Assembly: GCF_002157625.1 (NCBI RefSeq) | Contig: NZ_BDMM01000002.1 | Coordinates: 1-64,000 of the forward strand | From: Brevundimonas sp. SH203 | GTDB lineage: Bacteria > Pseudomonadota > Alphaproteobacteria > Caulobacterales > Caulobacteraceae | Direction of reading: 5' to 3' | DNA: 64,000 nucleotides | In this document: one piece after another, positions 8,653 to 16,864 of the stretch | Position numbering within the stretch: the stretch's first letter is position 1 | Layout: each line of letters opens with the position of its first letter | The notes under the pieces: model-generated | The model's database searches: none | What the model saw: the letters and a program-made list of their open reading frames with translations, nothing else | Told to the model about the DNA's origin: nothing | Made by a program: the position numbers and the translations under genes

Positions 8653-11010
8653 ATGCGTTTCTTCACCTGCCTGACCGGCGACCACAATCTGTGGCTGGTC
8701 GGTCTCGCCGCCGCGCTTTGCCTGATCGGCTCCATCATCACCTTCCGGCTTTTCCGGCGCCTGCGCGCGGCCGAGAAGGGCGCCCGCCCGGCCTGGACCT
8801 TCATGGGGGCGATCGCGACGGGGGCGACCATCTGGTGTACCCATTTCGTGGCCATGATCGCCTATGAGCCGGGGACGGCCATCCGCTACGAGCCCATGCT
8901 GACGGGCCTGTCGCTGGGCGTGGCGATGCTGGGCAGCGGCCTGGCCCTGTGGGTCGCCTCGCGCGCCATGCGCGGGGCCGCCGAACTGGGCGGAGTGCTG
9001 TTCGGCCTGACGGTGACGGCCATGCACTATACCGGCATGGCGGGGTTCGCGACGGATGCGGTCATCCACTGGTCGACGGCTTATGTCGGCGCCTCCGTGG
9101 CGGGGGCGGTGGTCTTCGGCGGCCTGGCCTTCCATCTGGCGCGGCGTCCCGGAAAGCTGGGGCCGGTCGTCCTGATGGTCCTGGGCATCGTGGCCCTGCA
9201 TTTCACCGGCATGGCCGCCATGACGGTGATCCCGCTGGCGCCCCTGACGGATGCGAGCGTCGGCGACAGCGCCAATGTCGCCCTGGCCTTCGCCGTCGCG
9301 GCCGTGGGCCTGATGATCCTGGGCGCCGGCGTCGCCACCTATGTTCTGGACCTGCAGTTCCGCATCCAGGCCAAGGCGCGGCTGGAGCATCTGCTGGAAG
9401 GCAGCGTGGACGGCATGGTGGTCGCGCAGGACGGCGTGGTCCTGTCCGCCAACGCCGCCTTCGCCGATCTGGTCGGCGTCGATCACGGCGCCCTGGTCGG
9501 CGAACCCCTGTCCCGCTGGATCGCCGACGCCGCCCATCTTCGCACGGGCGCCCTGACCCAGTCCCGCATCGCCGGCCCGGCGGGGGCCGAGATTCCGGTC
9601 GAGATCGCCGTCCGTCGCGACGGCGGCCATGCGGTCGAGAGCGACATCATGATCTATGCGGTGCGCGACCTGCGCACCCGCCTGGCCCAGGAGCGTCGCA
9701 TCGCCCATCTGGCTCGCAACGACAGCCTGACGGGCCTGCCCAATCGTTCGTCCTTCCTGGAATGGCTGACGCGCCAGACCGCCGATCCCGTCCCGTCCGG
9801 CAAGGTGGCCCTGCTGGCCATGGACATGGATCGCTTCAAGGAGGTCAACGACGTCCACGGCCACGCCGCCGGCGACCAGTTGTTGATTCAGGTCGCCGAG
9901 CGAATGCGCGCGACCCTGCGTCCCGGCGAGTTCGTGGCCCGCCTGGGCGGGGACGAGTTCGTCGCCGTCGTGCCGGTCCAACATCGCGAGGACGCCCTGG
10001 ACCTGGCCGAACGCCTGCGCGACGCCGTCACGGCGCCGGTCGTTCTGGACCATGCCGAGGTGTCCTGCGGTCTCAGCGTCGGCATCGCCGTCTGGCCCGA
10101 CGACGCCGACAACGCCTCGGCCCTGATCAACGACGCCGACTTGGCCATGTATCGGGCCAAGGCGTCTCTCAGCGTCGACATCTGTTTCTACGAGGAAGAG
10201 ATGGACGAGGCGGTTCGCGTCCGCCGCCGCATGGCCCAGCAGATGCGCGAGGCGCTGGATCAGGGCCAGTTCAGCCTGAACTGGCAAATCCAGGCCGCGG
10301 TCGATACCGGCGCCGTCACCGGCTATGAAGTGTTGCTGCGCTGGATACAGCCGGACGGGACGTTCGTCTCGCCGGCCGACTTCATCCCCCTGGCCGAGGA
10401 AAACGGCCTGATCCTGCCGATCGGCGAGTGGGTGCTGCGCACCGCCTGCGCCGAGGCGGCCGCCTGGCCCGTACCGCACAAGATCGCCGTCAATCTGTCG
10501 CCGGTCCAGCTGGGTCACGTCGATCTGCCGCGCCTGGTGCATCAGGTTCTGATCGAAACCGGCCTGTCGCCCTCGCGGCTGGAGCTGGAGATCACCGAGA
10601 CGGCCATGATCACCGACATGGAGCGCACGACCCATGTGCTGCGCCAGCTGAAGCTGCTGGGCGTCTCCATCGCCATGGACGACTTCGGCACCGGCTATTC
10701 CTCCCTGTCGACCCTTCGGGCCTTCCCGTTCGACAAGATCAAGCTGGACCGCTCCTTCATGTCCGAACTGGACGGCGGGCCGGAATCCGCCGCCATCATC
10801 CGCGCCGTCCTCGCCCTGGGCGAAAGCCTGCATATCCCGGTCCTGGCCGAGGGGGTGGAGACGCTGGATCAGCTCAGCTTCCTGCGCGACCAGGGGTGCG
10901 ACGAGGTTCAGGGCTATCTGCTGGGCCGGCCGCAAAAGACCGCCGAAGCCGAGGTCCAGCCCGCCGCCCGCGTCCTGTGGAACCCCGACAGGGTCACGGC
11001 CGCCGCCTGA
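8653..11010 (+). CDS. Membrane cyclic-di-GMP protein: MHYT - PAS-like - GGDEF - EAL
   Basis: This bifunctional-type signalling protein has about 785 residues. The N-terminal MHYT sensor (about 5-235) has seven likely membrane segments and repeated H-x3-Y/F-T/x motifs (WCTHFVAM, TAMHYTGMAG, ALHFTGMAA), thought to bind copper and sense a gas or redox signal. A PAS-like segment (about 245-345) precedes a diguanylate cyclase domain with intact GGDEF (ARLGGDEFVAV) and a phosphodiesterase domain with the EAL variant EVL in YEVLLRW. DDFGTGYSSL, KLDRSF and AEGVET are also present, so catalysis of both kinds is possible. ATG 8653 puts the first helix in the family position; TTG 8635 and GTG 8644 are alternatives. 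Paralogous lipoproteins flank it. Confidence 0.93.
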   Translation: MRFFTCLTGDHNLWLVGLAAALCLIGSIITFRLFRRLRAAEKGARPAWTFMGAIATGATIWCTHFVAMIAYEPGTAIRYEPMLTGLSLGVAMLGSGLALWVASRAMRGAAELGGVLFGLTVTAMHYTGMAGFATDAVIHWSTAYVGASVAGAVVFGGLAFHLARRPGKLGPVVLMVLGIVALHFTGMAAMTVIPLAPLTDASVGDSANVALAFAVAAVGLMILGAGVATYVLDLQFRIQAKARLEHLLEGSVDGMVVAQDGVVLSANAAFADLVGVDHGALVGEPLSRWIADAAHLRTGALTQSRIAGPAGAEIPVEIAVRRDGGHAVESDIMIYAVRDLRTRLAQERRIAHLARNDSLTGLPNRSSFLEWLTRQTADPVPSGKVALLAMDMDRFKEVNDVHGHAAGDQLLIQVAERMRATLRPGEFVARLGGDEFVAVVPVQHREDALDLAERLRDAVTAPVVLDHAEVSCGLSVGIAVWPDDADNASALINDADLAMYRAKASLSVDICFYEEEMDEAVRVRRRMAQQMREALDQGQFSLNWQIQAAVDTGAVTGYEVLLRWIQPDGTFVSPADFIPLAEENGLILPIGEWVLRTACAEAAAWPVPHKIAVNLSPVQLGHVDLPRLVHQVLIETGLSPSRLELEITETAMITDMERTTHVLRQLKLLGVSIAMDDFGTGYSSLSTLRAFPFDKIKLDRSFMSELDGGPESAAIIRAVLALGESLHIPVLAEGVETLDQLSFLRDQGCDEVQGYLLGRPQKTAEAEVQPAARVLWNPDRVTAAA

Positions 11011-11150
11011 CGGACCGAAAGCGCGAGGATCGTCATTCGGGGCAGGGCGGGTGATCGCCTTTCCGATTGTTCATCCAGCTTGCCGATAATTCACGTGTGC
11101 GGACACGACCCGCGCGGCACAAAGGGTCAAGCTTTCAAAGGGGAACCCAA

Positions 11151-11267
11151 ATGCTTCGTCTCGCCATCGCCATCGCCATCGCCGCGCCTCTGCTGTCGGG
11201 CTGCATCATCGTCTCGACCGAAAAGCCGACTACGCGTGTCATCACCGCCCCCGCCGCAGGTCAGTGA
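11151..11267 (+). CDS. Very small putative lipoprotein (38 aa)
   Basis: From ATG 11151, with AAAGGGGA upstream, the frame encodes a lipoprotein signal (LAIAIAIAAPLLSGC, Cys18) and only about 20 mature residues. The stop TGA overlaps the next ATG (TGATG), so it is coupled to the larger lipoprotein downstream. It resembles the N-terminus of that protein (PLLSGCIIV versus PLLSACVIY), suggesting a truncated tandem copy or a genuine small lipoprotein. Function unknown. Confidence 0.62.
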   Translation: MLRLAIAIAIAAPLLSGCIIVSTEKPTTRVITAPAAGQ

Positions 11268-11647
11268 TGCGCGGTCTTGTGAAGGGTCTGGCGGTCGCGG
11301 CTTTGGTCGCGCCGCTGCTGTCGGCCTGCGTCATCTATGACAGCGACGCGGGCGAGAAGGTTTCGGTCAATCTGGCCCGCAACGACGCCCCGCCGGCCGA
11401 GGCCATCCGCGAGGCCCGTTTCGCCGACGGCGCCCTGGTCGCGCGCGTCGATTCCAATGGCTGCACCCAGGCGTCGGATTTCGAGGTGGCGGTTTCGGAC
11501 GGCTCGCCCGCCGAGATCACCCTGCACCGCACCAAACAGGATCTGTGCAAGGCCCTGGTCCCCAACGGCGTCGAACTGCGCTGGACCTACGCCGACCTGG
11601 GCCTGGACCCCGGCACGCCCGCCCGCATCCTCAATCCGCTGAAGTAA
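11267..11647 (+). CDS. Putative lipoprotein, paralogue of 8158-8541
   Basis: The 126-residue protein begins MRGLVKGLAVAALVAPLLSAC, a lipoprotein signal with Cys21. The mature part carries VDSNGCTQASDF, ITLHRTKQDLC and GVELRWTYADLGLDPGTP, closely matching the lipoprotein at 8158-8541. Two cysteines are conserved between the two. The start overlaps the stop of the 38-residue lipoprotein. A GTG one codon earlier is possible. The family is not one I can name, and no function is claimed. Confidence 0.78.
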   Translation: MRGLVKGLAVAALVAPLLSACVIYDSDAGEKVSVNLARNDAPPAEAIREARFADGALVARVDSNGCTQASDFEVAVSDGSPAEITLHRTKQDLCKALVPNGVELRWTYADLGLDPGTPARILNPLK

Positions 11648-11654
11648 AAAACGA

Positions 11655-11678
11655 AAGGGCGTCCTTGCGGACGCCCTT
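11655..11678. terminator. Terminator hairpin between convergent genes
   Basis: A perfect 10-bp stem (AAGGGCGTCC, 11655-11664, with 11669-11678) and TTGC loop. The T tract is on the minus-strand side (a run of A at 11646-11651 on the plus strand), so it suits the pemK-like gene best, although it could stop both transcripts. Confidence 0.75.
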
Positions 11679-11758
11679 CGCCAGTCACTCCCTTTCGGGA
11701 AACGGACACTCTTTCAAGGCCGCGTGTAGATTGAAGATGGTCGTTGCCGAATGACCTG

Positions 11759-12184
11759 TCAACCCGTGGGTGTGTTTGTCGCTGGAAGCTGCGGCATCCA
11801 CTTCTGGATCAGACGCAGGATTCGATTGAACTCATCCTCCGACAGACGGGGAATGACAGAGCCGCGCAACGGCTCAAGCCGTTTGGTGCTGACGGTATAG
11901 AGGTGGTTGCACACCACCCAGGAATCCCTTGCGCCGTCCGGCTGAAAAGACAGTTTGTGCGCCCATTTGGCGCTCGCGCCTTGCTGCGGGTCGGTCGAGG
12001 TCGGCACGACCAGCGCAACGCCATGAAGACTGTTCTTGTAGGAAATGACCACGACAGGACGTTTCTTTCCCATCTCGGGCGTGGTCGAGTCTGTCCAGAA
12101 GTCGCACCAGTACATCTGCCGGATGGCTGGCGCAGCCTTGATCTTCAAGGATGGATCATGTTGCAAATACACGTGCCCCGACAA
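11759..12184 (-). CDS. PemK/MazF-family toxin-like protein, no antitoxin visible
   Basis: The protein is up to 141 residues and carries the PemK/MazF core: MYWCDFW, then PEMGKKRPVVVIS and ALVVPTST, a strand order typical of this mRNA-interferase fold. A C-terminal helix includes LSEDEFNRILRLIQKW. The longest frame starts at TTG 12184, directly after an in-frame TGA. GTG 12172 and the internal Met at residue 24 are alternatives, so the N-terminus is uncertain. Only 68 bases separate it from the thioesterase upstream, too few for a normal antitoxin gene, so it is an orphan here or is regulated in trans. Upstream direct repeats may be an operator. Confidence 0.75.
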   Translation of the reverse strand: MSGHVYLQHDPSLKIKAAPAIRQMYWCDFWTDSTTPEMGKKRPVVVISYKNSLHGVALVVPTSTDPQQGASAKWAHKLSFQPDGARDSWVVCNHLYTVSTKRLEPLRGSVIPRLSEDEFNRILRLIQKWMPQLPATNTPTG

Positions 12185-12218
12185 TCATGGGCATCATGAT
12201 TTTCAATCATGGGTGATG
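12182..12218. promoter_or_regulatory. Direct repeats at the pemK-like start
   Basis: CAATCATGGG occurs twice (from 12182 and from 12204), each followed by an ATSATG-like sequence, with a period of 22 bases (two helical turns). The sequence between also contains the partial palindrome AATCAT/ATGATT. This is the layout of a toxin-antitoxin autoregulatory site, although no antitoxin gene is seen. Confidence 0.4.
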
Positions 12219-12252
12219 TCAATGGCAACCTTGGGGCAGTTTCCCTCAGGCT

Positions 12253-12687
12253 TCAGCCGCCTGTCGCCTCGAACACGCTCAGCATCTCTGGCGGAATGCG
12301 CTGGGGCCTCAGGGTTCCGGCGTTCACCAGAACCCATTCGGTGACGCCCTGGGCGCAGACGCGGCCCTCGCCGTCCTCGATGCGGACATAGCGGTTGAAG
12401 CGCGGCCCCTGCGGCTCTCCGACCCAGGTGCGGGCGACCACGCCCACGGCGTCGGGCGCGATGCCGCGCAGGTAGTCGATCTCGTGCCGGGTCGCGACCC
12501 ACGACCATTTCGCCCGCGTCGCTTCGTCGAAGCGGGCGTTCCAGTGGGCCGTGCCCGCGTCCTGCAGCCAGCCGACATAGACGACGTTGTTGACGTGGCC
12601 GTTGGCGTCGATGTGTTCGAGCCGCACGTCCAGCGGCACGACGAAGACCTCGCGGTCCTCGCGCGGGGTCAGGGTCTTCCTGGCCAT
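12253..12687 (-). CDS. Acyl-CoA thioesterase, hotdog fold (YbgC/4HBT type)
   Basis: The 144-residue protein has the 4HBT signature VRLEHIDANGHVNNVVYVGWLQD. The Asp/Asn-Gly-His-x-Asn-Asn segment forms the active site of YbgC-type thioesterases, which release acids from short- or medium-chain acyl-CoA. It ends in a beta-rich half (RTWVGEPQGPRFNRYVRI). Its ATG shares a base with the stop of grxD, so it belongs to the bolA-grxD operon. The natural substrate is unknown. Confidence 0.88.
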   Translation of the reverse strand: MARKTLTPREDREVFVVPLDVRLEHIDANGHVNNVVYVGWLQDAGTAHWNARFDEATRAKWSWVATRHEIDYLRGIAPDAVGVVARTWVGEPQGPRFNRYVRIEDGEGRVCAQGVTEWVLVNAGTLRPQRIPPEMLSVFEATGG

Positions 12688-13040
12688 CAGGCCTCGCCGA
12701 GCGGAACGCCCTTTTCGGCCATCAGGGCCTGAAGTTCGCCGGCCTGGAACATTTCGCGGATGATGTCCGATCCGCCCACGAACTCGCCCTTCACATAGAG
12801 CTGCGGAATGGTGGGCCAGTCGGTGAAGGTCTTGATGCCTTCGCGCAGGGCTTCGTCCTGCAGCACGTCCACGCCCACGAAGGCGGCGCCCACGTGATCC
12901 AGGATCTGCACCGCCAGGGACGAGAAGCCGCAGCGCGGCTGATCGGGCGTGCCCTTCATGAACAGCACCACGTCGTGCTGGGCGACGGTGTCGCCGATGA
13001 AGGCGTGGACGGGATCGGCGGCTTGAACGGTGTCGGTCAC
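12687..13040 (-). CDS. grxD: Monothiol glutaredoxin Grx4 type
   Basis: The 117-residue monothiol glutaredoxin has the CGFS active site (Cys37 in PDQPRCGFSS), the TVP-like motif as TIPQLYVKGEFVGG, and the usual terminal helix. Grx4 proteins bind a glutathione-ligated [2Fe-2S] cluster, often as a heterodimer with BolA, for cluster trafficking and iron signalling. bolA lies two genes upstream in the same transcript, which supports that partnership. It overlaps the thioesterase start by one base. Confidence 0.95.
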   Translation of the reverse strand: MTDTVQAADPVHAFIGDTVAQHDVVLFMKGTPDQPRCGFSSLAVQILDHVGAAFVGVDVLQDEALREGIKTFTDWPTIPQLYVKGEFVGGSDIIREMFQAGELQALMAEKGVPLGEA

Positions 13041-13130
13041 GGGAAGGGCCTTTCGTGAAGCCCGTCAGCTAGGGAGCGCGACGCGCGCGGTCAAGGCGTC
13101 CGCGACGTTCTGCATCGTCCTGAGTCGCGA

Positions 13131-14036
13131 TCAGGCGGCGGCGTTGGCCGCCATGCGGGCCATCTCGATCTGCGCGGCCAGGCCCGGCGGCATGTCCCGC
13201 TCGGGCGCGGCGGCCAGCAGCGCCAGCCGGTCGGTGTCGATCGGCGCGACAATCACGCTGGACACCGACGGGTCGGTCAGGACGTAGGACAGGCAGATGG
13301 TCTCCGCCGTCCAGTTCGGGGTGCGGTACAGGAAGCCGAAGGCGTCCTTCTTTGGCGTATTCGCCGGCCGCTTGCCGCCGCCCAGGCCGAACAGTCCCTT
13401 CTTGAACACCGGCGCGTCCGGCTCGCGCGAGCGGCGGTCGATGTAGAAGTCATAGGCGAAGACGGCCATGTCCTGTTCGCGCGCCGAGCGGATACGGTTG
13501 CGGATGGACCAGCCGGCGTTGATGTCGAACGGGGTCAAAAGGGCGTCGAACGCCCCGGTGGAGACATAGGCGTCCATCACCGGCCCGCCGCCGGCGATGC
13601 CCAGGAGCCGGATGCGCCCGGTCTTTCGCAGCGCCTTCAGCGCCGCCAGCGACGACTGCGCCAGCTCGGTCTCGCCCGGTTCGTGCAGAACGGCCATGTC
13701 GATCCAGCCCAGGCCCGAGAAATGCAGCACCCGATCGATGGCGCCGGTCATCCCCTCGGCCGAGAAGTCGCGGACCGGGCCCTGCTGGCCGTCGCCGACG
13801 CCCAGAGTCACGCTGACCTGGACCAGTTCGCGCTCCACATGGGACAGGGCCTCGCCCAGCACCTCGGCCGCGACCGGATCGGCGGTCTCCAGCCGGTAGC
13901 TGTTGATCCCCGCCTCCAGCGCCGAATACAGCAGGTCCAGCCCCGCCGCCCGCCCGCGCGCCAGCGCCGCCGCCCCGAAGCTGAGCGTCAGGTTCGAGAT
14001 CGCGGCGCCCGAGGCGCCGAACGGGCGATAGCGCAT
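13131..14036 (-). CDS. Aldo/keto reductase-like protein with degraded active site
   Basis: The 301-residue protein has an aldo/keto reductase TIM-barrel outline: YRPFGASGAAISNLTLSFGAA at the start, GINSYRLETADPVAAEVLGEAL where GxNxFDTAxxYG-SE-LG is expected, then DMAVLHEP and a late IVAPIDTDRL. The catalytic Asp and Tyr of the DTAxxYG motif are not in place, and the usual Lys of the next strand (TK) is absent (QVSVTLG); only a His (LHEP) remains. It may be a pseudo-enzyme or a different activity. It lies between bolA (4 bases away) and grxD (90 bases), in the same direction, suggesting a link with iron-sulfur or redox handling. Confidence 0.8.
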   Translation of the reverse strand: MRYRPFGASGAAISNLTLSFGAAALARGRAAGLDLLYSALEAGINSYRLETADPVAAEVLGEALSHVERELVQVSVTLGVGDGQQGPVRDFSAEGMTGAIDRVLHFSGLGWIDMAVLHEPGETELAQSSLAALKALRKTGRIRLLGIAGGGPVMDAYVSTGAFDALLTPFDINAGWSIRNRIRSAREQDMAVFAYDFYIDRRSREPDAPVFKKGLFGLGGGKRPANTPKKDAFGFLYRTPNWTAETICLSYVLTDPSVSSVIVAPIDTDRLALLAAAPERDMPPGLAAQIEMARMAANAAA

Positions 14037-14040
14037 GGCT

Positions 14041-14283
14041 CTATCCCTCCTTGGCCGGCGCGGAGGTTTCCAGCGCCAGGGCGTGCAGTTCGCCGCCCAT
14101 CTGTCCCTTCAGCGCCGCATAGACCATCTGGTGCTGACGCACGCGCGGCGCCCCGGAAAAGGCGCTGGACACGATGCGGGCGCGGTAATGGTCGCCGTCG
14201 CCGGCTAAATCCTCAATGGCGATCTCGGCGTCGGGAAAGGCCTCGACCAGATGCTGGCGCAGCGTTTCGACGGACATGGGCAT
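14041..14283 (-). CDS. bolA: BolA-family protein
   Basis: The 80-residue protein has the class II KH-like BolA fold: an N-terminal helix LRQHLVEAFPDAEIAIEDL, then GDHYRARIVSSAFSGAPRVRQHQMVYAAL and a terminal helix with HALALET. The His in RQHQMVY is at the conserved cluster-coordinating position. BolA proteins pair with monothiol glutaredoxins to bind [2Fe-2S] clusters; grxD is in the same operon. ATG 14283 and ATG 14277 are both usable starts and differ by two residues. Confidence 0.92.
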   Translation of the reverse strand: MPMSVETLRQHLVEAFPDAEIAIEDLAGDGDHYRARIVSSAFSGAPRVRQHQMVYAALKGQMGGELHALALETSAPAKEG

Positions 14284-14339
14284 GGGAAGACTCTTGCGAA
14301 CTTTCGCCGCCAGACTGCCCGATAAACCTTAATGGCGGC

Positions 14340-14858
14340 CTACGTCGCCGCGCGCTCGAACAGCTGGACCCGATGGTCCTTGTAGGTCGTCACCCCATAG
14401 GCGCGAAAGCCGACGCGGGCCGCCAGCTTCAACGAGGCCAGGTTCTCCGGCGCGATCATGCAGACGGTGCGCGCCATGCCCGCCGCCTCGGTCCAGGCCA
14501 GGGCCGCCGAAACCGCCTCGGCCGCATATCCCATGCCCTGAAACGCCGGCGCCACGCCCCATCCCAGCTCCGGCGCGTCCAGAGCGGGCTCCAGCTCGCG
14601 GCGATAGTCCAGCACCCCGACGCTGCCCACATAGGCGCCGCCGTCCTTCAGCCGGATCGACCAGTTGCCATGCCCCAGCGCCGTCCAGTGGCCGATGTCG
14701 CGCAGCAACCGGAACCACACCTCCTCAGCCCCCAGCGCCCGCCCCATGATGTGGCGGGTGAAGTCCTCGTTGGACCACAGGCCGATCAGGTCGTCGAAAT
14801 CGGTCGTCGCGGCCGGCTTCAGCACCAGTCGTTCGGTCGTCAGAACGGTGTCGATCAC
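14340..14858 (-). CDS. GNAT N-acetyltransferase (RimJ/RimL type)
   Basis: The 172-residue protein begins TVLTTERLVLKPAATTDFDDL, the usual RimJ/RimL-like first strand and helix. It has ELGWGVAPAFQGMGYAAEAVSAAL, the acetyl-CoA pyrophosphate-binding Q/G-x-x-G-x-A motif, followed by ENLASLKLAARVGF. It should acetylate an amine on a small molecule or protein terminus; the substrate is not evident. The start overlaps the radC stop by four bases (ATGA), so the two are co-transcribed. Confidence 0.9.
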   Translation of the reverse strand: MIDTVLTTERLVLKPAATTDFDDLIGLWSNEDFTRHIMGRALGAEEVWFRLLRDIGHWTALGHGNWSIRLKDGGAYVGSVGVLDYRRELEPALDAPELGWGVAPAFQGMGYAAEAVSAALAWTEAAGMARTVCMIAPENLASLKLAARVGFRAYGVTTYKDHRVQLFERAAT

Positions 14859-15589
14859 ATCAGCCCCAGTTGCTTCAGACTGGCCACCCCGTCGCGGCCG
14901 ACGACCAGATGGTCGTGAACCTCGACGTTAAGCGCCCGCCCGGCCTGCACAACCTGTTTCGTCATCTCGACGTCGGCGCGGCTGGGCGTGGGGTCGCCCG
15001 ACGGATGGTTGTGGACCAGGATCAGGGCGCTGGCCGACAGCTCCAGCGCCCGCCGCACCACCTCGCGCGGATAGACCGGCGCATGATCCACCGTGCCCCG
15101 GTTCTGCACCTCGTCCAGGATCAGCTGGTTCTTCTTGTCCAGATACAGAACCCGGAACTGCTCGCGGGGCTCGTGCTGCAGGGCGACGCGCACATAGGCC
15201 AAGAGCGCCGTCCAAGACGAGATCACGGCGCGTTTGGCGGCCGGCTCGCGCGCGATGCGCCGCGTCACGTCGAAGATCAACTGCAGGTCCAGCGCCACCG
15301 CCCGCGTCGCCTTGCCGGCGACATAGCCCATGGACCGCGCGACCTGATCCTCGACCGCCTCGTGGCTGGCCGCCCCGATCCCCTCCAGCCCGCCGAACCG
15401 CGCCAACAAGTCCTTGGCCAGCGGCTTGGTGTCCTTGTAGGGCACGCTGCGGAACAGCAGCAGCTCCAGCAACTCATAGTCGGGCAGGGCGCCCAGTCCG
15501 CCCTTCGCCGCCCGCTCGCGCAGCCGGTCGCGATGACCGCTGTGGCGGGGCTGGCTTCGAGAGTTGGACTCCGCCTCGACCTTTCCCAT
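14855..15589 (-). CDS. radC: RadC family JAMM-domain protein
   Basis: The protein has 244 residues: an N-terminal HhH-like region (HRDRLRERAAKGGLGALPDYELLELLLF) and a C-terminal JAMM/MPN+ domain. The metal motif is complete, with Glu in the earlier strand (LILDEVQNRGTVDHAPVYPREVVRRAL) and HNHPSGDPTPSRADVEMT. RadC was named for DNA repair, but its true role is unsettled; family members are associated with mobile DNA and recombination. The long N-terminal arginine-rich stretch is common. It precedes and overlaps the GNAT gene. Confidence 0.93.
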   Translation of the reverse strand: MGKVEAESNSRSQPRHSGHRDRLRERAAKGGLGALPDYELLELLLFRSVPYKDTKPLAKDLLARFGGLEGIGAASHEAVEDQVARSMGYVAGKATRAVALDLQLIFDVTRRIAREPAAKRAVISSWTALLAYVRVALQHEPREQFRVLYLDKKNQLILDEVQNRGTVDHAPVYPREVVRRALELSASALILVHNHPSGDPTPSRADVEMTKQVVQAGRALNVEVHDHLVVGRDGVASLKQLGLM

Positions 15590-15676
15590 GCTCCGATCCT
15601 ATCTGCTCCCATCTGGGGTCAGGCTTAAACGGGGCGTAGCGACGAATGCAACCATAACGACATGGCGATGCCGTCT

Positions 15677-16864
15677 TCAGGTCTTTTGGGCGGCGTCCAA
15701 TCGCCACTGCGGCCAGCCGCTGATCGTGACGGCGCGCAGAAGCCATTCCACCGGGCCATATCGCCATCGCTTCAACCACCATCGGCTGAGCGCCAACTGC
15801 GCGACGTAGATCGCCACCGCTAGAGTCAGGACCTGCGCCAAGCCCATGTGATTGAGCAACCGCAATCCGTATCCATGAAAGATCAGAGCGCAGGCGACGG
15901 ACTGCATCAGATAGTTGCTCAGGGCCATTCGACCGGCGCTGGCCAGATATTGGATCGCCGCGCCCATCCGTCCTGAATCGAAGATCAGGAAAAGGCCGGA
16001 CGCCATCGCGAGGCTGAGCAGGGGCGCTGTCAGGATCGAAAGCCCAAGGGCGGCCGTTTCCCAGGCCGTGCCGGGAAGGAACTGGGTGGCGACGGCATAG
16101 GCGGCGGCGCCCGGCAGTCCGATCAACAGGCCGACCAGCAGGCTAATGCGCAGTGTGGGCTGATAGGATTGCGGCGTTTCAAGAAACCGTCTGCGTCCCA
16201 GCATGAACCCGATCAGGAACATGGCGAAGGCGCACGGCGCCTGCAGCATCATAAGCAGCGGCGCGAACTCGGCCAGGTCCGACAGGTGTTGGCGCATGAT
16301 CGAGGCTGGACTGTCGCGATACGCCGTCGCGGCCCGCCGCGCAGTTTGTTCGATCAGGACGGGATCAGTCGTTGACGGCGCCTGGGCCTGCAAGGCCGCA
16401 AGCGCCAGCCACAGGCAGGCGGTCAGAACGATTAGGATGACAGCGCCCGCGATCAGCCACCGGTCCTGGACCTTGTAGAAGACCAGAAGCACAAGTCCCA
16501 GAAGCGCGTAGGTGGTCAGAATGTCCCCGTGAAAGAACAGCACGGCATGCATCAGGCCGATGACGAACAGGCCCGCCTGGCGCCGCAAAATCCGAGGGAA
16601 GAACGACGCTCTTGCCTTCGCAGCCGACTGCATCTGCAGTGTCAGGCTGTATCCGAACAGAACCGAAAACAGCAGGTAGAATTTCAGCTCGAACACGCCG
16701 GAGACGATCAGCCCCAGGGTCACGTCCAGGCCAGACCTGGCTGCATCGGCCACGCCCTCTCCATAGCGGGTGGACGAGAAGGCCAGGATGTTGACCAGCA
16801 ATATGCCGAACAGGGCGAAGCCGCGCAGGGCGTCCAGATTGATGATGCGCCGCACCTCAGTCAT
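15677..16864 (-). CDS. DUF418 family polytopic membrane protein
   Basis: From ATG 16864 the protein has 395 residues. It begins RIINLDALRGFALFGILLVN, the signature opening of DUF418/acyltransferase-like membrane proteins, and has about ten hydrophobic segments. The C-terminal DUF418 region carries GRMALSNYLMQSV and ends in PVEWLLRAVT. Its start lies inside the 3' end of the TetR gene (8-base overlap), so the two form one regulated unit. The transported or modified compound is unknown. Confidence 0.87.
   Translation of the reverse strand: MTEVRRIINLDALRGFALFGILLVNILAFSSTRYGEGVADAARSGLDVTLGLIVSGVFELKFYLLFSVLFGYSLTLQMQSAAKARASFFPRILRRQAGLFVIGLMHAVLFFHGDILTTYALLGLVLLVFYKVQDRWLIAGAVILIVLTACLWLALAALQAQAPSTTDPVLIEQTARRAATAYRDSPASIMRQHLSDLAEFAPLLMMLQAPCAFAMFLIGFMLGRRRFLETPQSYQPTLRISLLVGLLIGLPGAAAYAVATQFLPGTAWETAALGLSILTAPLLSLAMASGLFLIFDSGRMGAAIQYLASAGRMALSNYLMQSVACALIFHGYGLRLLNHMGLAQVLTLAVAIYVAQLALSRWWLKRWRYGPVEWLLRAVTISGWPQWRLDAAQKT

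Noticed and set aside
12203..12508. Possible antitoxin frame upstream of the pemK-like gene
   Set aside because: It lies inside the thioesterase gene in another frame and has no HTH or antitoxin features.
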